A stretch of DNA of 16,394 nucleotides, taken from the NCBI GenBank assembly GCA_910588215.1, contig CAJUQJ010000067.1, positions 1-16,394 on the forward strand, given 5' to 3'. A model generated the notes under the pieces. That model saw only the letters and a list, made by a program, of their open reading frames with translations, ran no database searches and was not told the origin of the DNA. A program made the translations under genes and the position numbers. Each line of letters opens with the position of its first letter. Positions within the stretch are counted from its first letter, which is position 1. The DNA comes from an uncultured Lachnospiraceae bacterium. Its GTDB lineage: Bacteria; Bacillota; Clostridia; Lachnospirales; Lachnospiraceae. Of this stretch, positions 14,305 through 16,394 are shown piece by piece.

Positions 14305-15333
14305 ATGAAATTCAATGAAACAAGAAAAATCATCCCGATCTGGGGAGAGGTGATCCCGGGTAATACGGGAAAGAGCAAGCATGACCGGATGCATTGGGAC
14401 GATACCTTAAGCTTTGAGGATATGTTCATGAAATATCCGGGAATCTGGGATAAAACCACGGATCTGATCGGCGATATGCGCGGCAATGATACGATGGTAT
14501 ACCGGGATGAGATCAAGGAAGGGTATGCGAAAGAAACTTACGACGATGTCCCTTTTCTGGTTCCGTACCTGGTTCCGGGCAGTAAGAAATGTGTGATTTC
14601 CTGTCCCGGCGGGGCTTATCTGACGAAGAGCATTGACAATGAAGGAGAGCAGATCGCGGAATTCCTGAATGCCGCAGGGATTAGCTGCTTTGTGCTCTGG
14701 TATCGGTCTTATCCGTATAAAGCGCCTTATATGTTCCTGGATCTGCAGCGGGCAGTCCGTTTTCTGCGGGTCCATGCAGGGGAGTATGGGTTTGACCCGA
14801 ATCAGATTGCGACGGTGGGCTTCTCGGCAGGCGGAAACCTGGCGGGCGTGCAGGCGGTATGTTTCCGGGACGACCCGGTCGAGGTGGCGGGATATGAACC
14901 GGACGAGATCGATCGGATGAACGGCGCGCCGAATGCGGTCGGGCTTATTTATCCTGCGGTGACGGTGGCGGACGATAAGATCCAAGTGGTTATGGCGGAT
15001 GTAGAGACCTACAATGACCTTGAGGCGAGAAAGCAGTTCAGCGAGCGCTATGAGATGAAGGATCATGTGAGGGAAGGAGACGCGCCGATGTTCCTCTGCA
15101 ACGCGGCGGACGACGACGTGATCAATGCCTTCCATATGGTGGATTTCGCCAGAGCCTGTAAGGAGAACAAGGTGCCTTTTGAATTGCATGTTTTCCCCAG
15201 CGGCGGACATGGATTCGGGGGCTGTAAGCCGCAGGATTTGCCGCCGATTCCGGGGTTGACGCAGCCGGATCTTACGGCGGTGACGCAGTGGAAGGAATTG
15301 TTTGTGAATTGGCTGAACAGGACGCTGGGATAA
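14305..15333 (+). CDS. Alpha/beta-hydrolase fold esterase (carbohydrate esterase-like)
   Basis: This 342-aa protein is a serine hydrolase of the BD-FAE/acetyl-esterase type. The nucleophile elbow is GFSAGG with Ser174. The acid is Asp270 or Asp271 in NAADDDVI, and the base is His302 in SGGHGFGG. The oxyanion loop is CPGGAY (residues 100-105), where the family often has HGG. The first 75 residues are an extra N-terminal segment. No signal peptide is seen, so the enzyme is cytosolic. Relatives deacetylate xylo- and other oligosaccharides or cleave feruloyl and acetyl esters. In this locus it would remove acyl groups from imported rhamnosides so that the glycosidases can act. The ATG follows GAGAGG by 10 bases. 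It is divergently transcribed from the AraC regulator. Fold certain; substrate inferred. Confidence 0.88.
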   Translation: MKFNETRKIIPIWGEVIPGNTGKSKHDRMHWDDTLSFEDMFMKYPGIWDKTTDLIGDMRGNDTMVYRDEIKEGYAKETYDDVPFLVPYLVPGSKKCVISCPGGAYLTKSIDNEGEQIAEFLNAAGISCFVLWYRSYPYKAPYMFLDLQRAVRFLRVHAGEYGFDPNQIATVGFSAGGNLAGVQAVCFRDDPVEVAGYEPDEIDRMNGAPNAVGLIYPAVTVADDKIQVVMADVETYNDLEARKQFSERYEMKDHVREGDAPMFLCNAADDDVINAFHMVDFARACKENKVPFELHVFPSGGHGFGGCKPQDLPPIPGLTQPDLTAVTQWKELFVNWLNRTLG

Positions 15334-15376
15334 CGGCAAAATTTTTATATGATTAACGATAGAAAGGATAGGAAGG

Positions 15377-15520
15377 TTGAATAAATTCTCTGATGAGCAA
15401 TTTATTCAACTGCGAGTTTGTGCTGGAGCCACAAACTCAAGATCGCAGAGCAAAATCGGAGTATTCCTTCGGAAAACTCCTAAATTCTGCTCACGGCCTT
15501 CGCAAAAGAACTGCTTCGGC
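15377..15520 (+). ncRNA. Four-hairpin structured leader before the GH140-like gene
   Basis: Four inverted repeats lie side by side in the gap between esterase and GH140-like gene. First, TTGAATAAATT/AATTTATTCAA (15377-15409, perfect, 11-base loop). Second, CTGCGA-GTTTGTG/CACAAAC-TCAAGA bulge-TCGCAG (15410-15448). Third, GAGCA-AAT-GGAGTATTCC/GGAAAACTCC-ATT-TGCTC with a TTC loop (15448-15492). Fourth, GCC-TTC-GCA/TGC-TTC-GGC (15496-15520). The GGAGG ribosome site at 15523-15527 follows directly. This could be a cis-regulatory RNA, a small RNA or an interspersed palindromic repeat unit. It matches no riboswitch class that I can recognise. The structure is seen in sequence; the function is unknown. 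Confidence 0.5.
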
Positions 15521-15532
15521 ATGGAGGTAAAT

Positions 15533-16381
15533 ATGGAAAAATTACGAATTTCTGAAAACGGACGGTTTTTTGTAAAAGCGGACGGCACACCCTTTCCCTG
15601 GTTGGCAGATACCGTATGGACAATGCCCCAGCGCATGAAATGGGATGATGTGGAGTATCTGATGCAGAAACGCAAGAGCCAGGGTTTTACGGTATTGCAG
15701 ATTGTGGCGTTGGATCCGGAACGGGATGTGCAGATGCGAACGCCTGCCGGGGACGCGGCATTATCAGACGGCGACCTGGGCAGACCTAACGAAAAGTATT
15801 TTGCTTATCTGGACTGGATCCTGGATAAAGCGGAGGAGTATGGGTTCTATGTGCTCCTGCTGCCGGTATGGGGGCAGCTGGTGGTTGGAGACGACTGGGC
15901 AGGCGGTGTGTTCCCGAAGACCGTGACGGAGGAGAATGCCTATGGTTACGGGGAATGGATCGGAAAGAGATATCGTGAGAAGAGTCATATCCTGTGGTGT
16001 CTCGGCGGCGACCGCCATCCCATTCACAAGGGTGTGGATTACAGAAATGTCTGGCGGCGGATGGCCGAAGGACTGGCGAAGGGGCTGCTGGATAAAGACC
16101 TGAAATATAACGAGAAGGACGCGGCCTGGGAAGAATTGCTGCTCACATACCATGCCTGCCACGAGGCGGAGACGGGCGAGTGTTCTACCCTGTCTTACTG
16201 GGACGGGGAAGAGGAAGCCTGGATCCGGTTCGTGATGCTGCAGTCCGGGCATGGGCTGCAGCCGAAGAACTATGAGATCGTGGCGAAAGAGTATGAGAAC
16301 TCCCATGTACGCCCGGTATGGGACGGAGAGCCGGCCTATGAGCCTAAAAGTCGTATAATGTATACTCAAATAATCAGCTAA
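15533..16381 (+). CDS. DUF4038/GH140-like apiosidase, C-terminally truncated
   Basis: The protein is 282 aa from the ATG at 15533, five bases after GGAGG. The same frame is open upstream to a TTG at 15377, but that stretch is the structured leader and is not family-like. The sequence is a (beta/alpha)8 DUF4038 protein: it starts with LRISENGRFFVKADGTPFPW and WLADTVW, then has LLPVWG in the middle. Asp160 in LGGDRHP is the presumed acid/base and Glu266 in WDGEPAYE the presumed nucleophile. GH140 enzymes cleave apiose from rhamnogalacturonan II side chains. After residue 269 the sequence stops resembling the family and ends 13 codons later. The rest of the barrel and any C-terminal beta domain are missing, so the product is probably inactive. 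No signal peptide is seen. Confidence 0.8.
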   Translation: MEKLRISENGRFFVKADGTPFPWLADTVWTMPQRMKWDDVEYLMQKRKSQGFTVLQIVALDPERDVQMRTPAGDAALSDGDLGRPNEKYFAYLDWILDKAEEYGFYVLLLPVWGQLVVGDDWAGGVFPKTVTEENAYGYGEWIGKRYREKSHILWCLGGDRHPIHKGVDYRNVWRRMAEGLAKGLLDKDLKYNEKDAAWEELLLTYHACHEAETGECSTLSYWDGEEEAWIRFVMLQSGHGLQPKNYEIVAKEYENSHVRPVWDGEPAYEPKSRIMYTQIIS

Positions 16382-16394
16382 GAATTACGCCCAG
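16343..16394. other. Probable junction of an inserted element or rearrangement
   Basis: From about 16343 the sequence turns AT-rich (CCTAAAAGTCGTATAATG and onward) and the GH140-like frame loses family similarity. This abrupt change is what an insertion or deletion endpoint looks like. Too little sequence remains to name the element. Confidence 0.4.

Noticed and set aside
14407..15339. Antisense frame across the esterase (310 codons)
   Set aside because: The forward frame has a complete catalytic triad; the reverse has no known motif.
15388..15475. Hammerhead ribozyme, suggested by CTGATGAG in the first leader hairpin loop
   Set aside because: No stem II complementary pair follows the core, no properly placed GAAA and cleavage site are seen, and the core-like motif lies in a hairpin loop.
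15377..15532. N-terminal extension of the GH140-like protein from a TTG at 15377
   Set aside because: The extension is not family-like, is made of hairpin sequence, and a good GGAGG plus ATG occurs at 15523-15535.

Overview
The window looks like a chromosomal accessory region of an anaerobic gut Firmicute of the Clostridia/Lachnospiraceae type. The evidence is AGGAGG-type ribosome binding sites, a GPH-family sugar symporter, a cupin-AraC regulator, a Phd/Doc remnant and an Rpn-type nuclease gene with a QG-rich repeat tail. The genus assignment is inference from protein style only. The sugar-utilisation genes have a fairly balanced base composition. The stretches at about 1-950 and 2944-4540 are visibly AT-rich and carry the mobile or addiction-type genes.

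Layout from left to right: a perfect 11-bp inverted repeat (23-45); a Phd/YefM antitoxin (92-334) overlapping a frameshifted Doc toxin (331-706); a divergent GH78-like protein (958-2943); an Rpn-type nuclease with 15 tandem tetrapeptides (3166-4254) and a strong terminator. A putative promoter and operator then precede a GT1 glycosyltransferase (4539-5741), a full-length GH78 alpha-L-rhamnosidase (5785-8397) and a GPH symporter (8539-9963), followed by a terminator. Next come a second full-length GH78 with a helical C-terminal extension (10103-12892), an AraC regulator on the minus strand (12915-14033), a divergent alpha/beta-hydrolase esterase (14305-15333), a highly structured leader (15377-15520) and an apiosidase-like DUF4038/GH140 protein (15533-16381). 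The last gene breaks off just after its predicted nucleophile.

How it may work together: none of the hydrolases has a recognisable signal peptide, and the only transporter is a GPH symporter. This suggests uptake of small rhamnose-containing glycosides and their stepwise dismantling in the cytoplasm. The esterase would remove acyl groups, GH78 enzymes would remove L-rhamnose and the GH140-like enzyme apiose. Plant flavonoid or terpenoid glycosides, or pectin (RG-I/RG-II) fragments, are the plausible sources. The GT1 enzyme could re-glycosylate a freed, toxic aglycone. The AraC protein is the likely regulator. No rhamnose isomerase, kinase or aldolase gene lies in the window.
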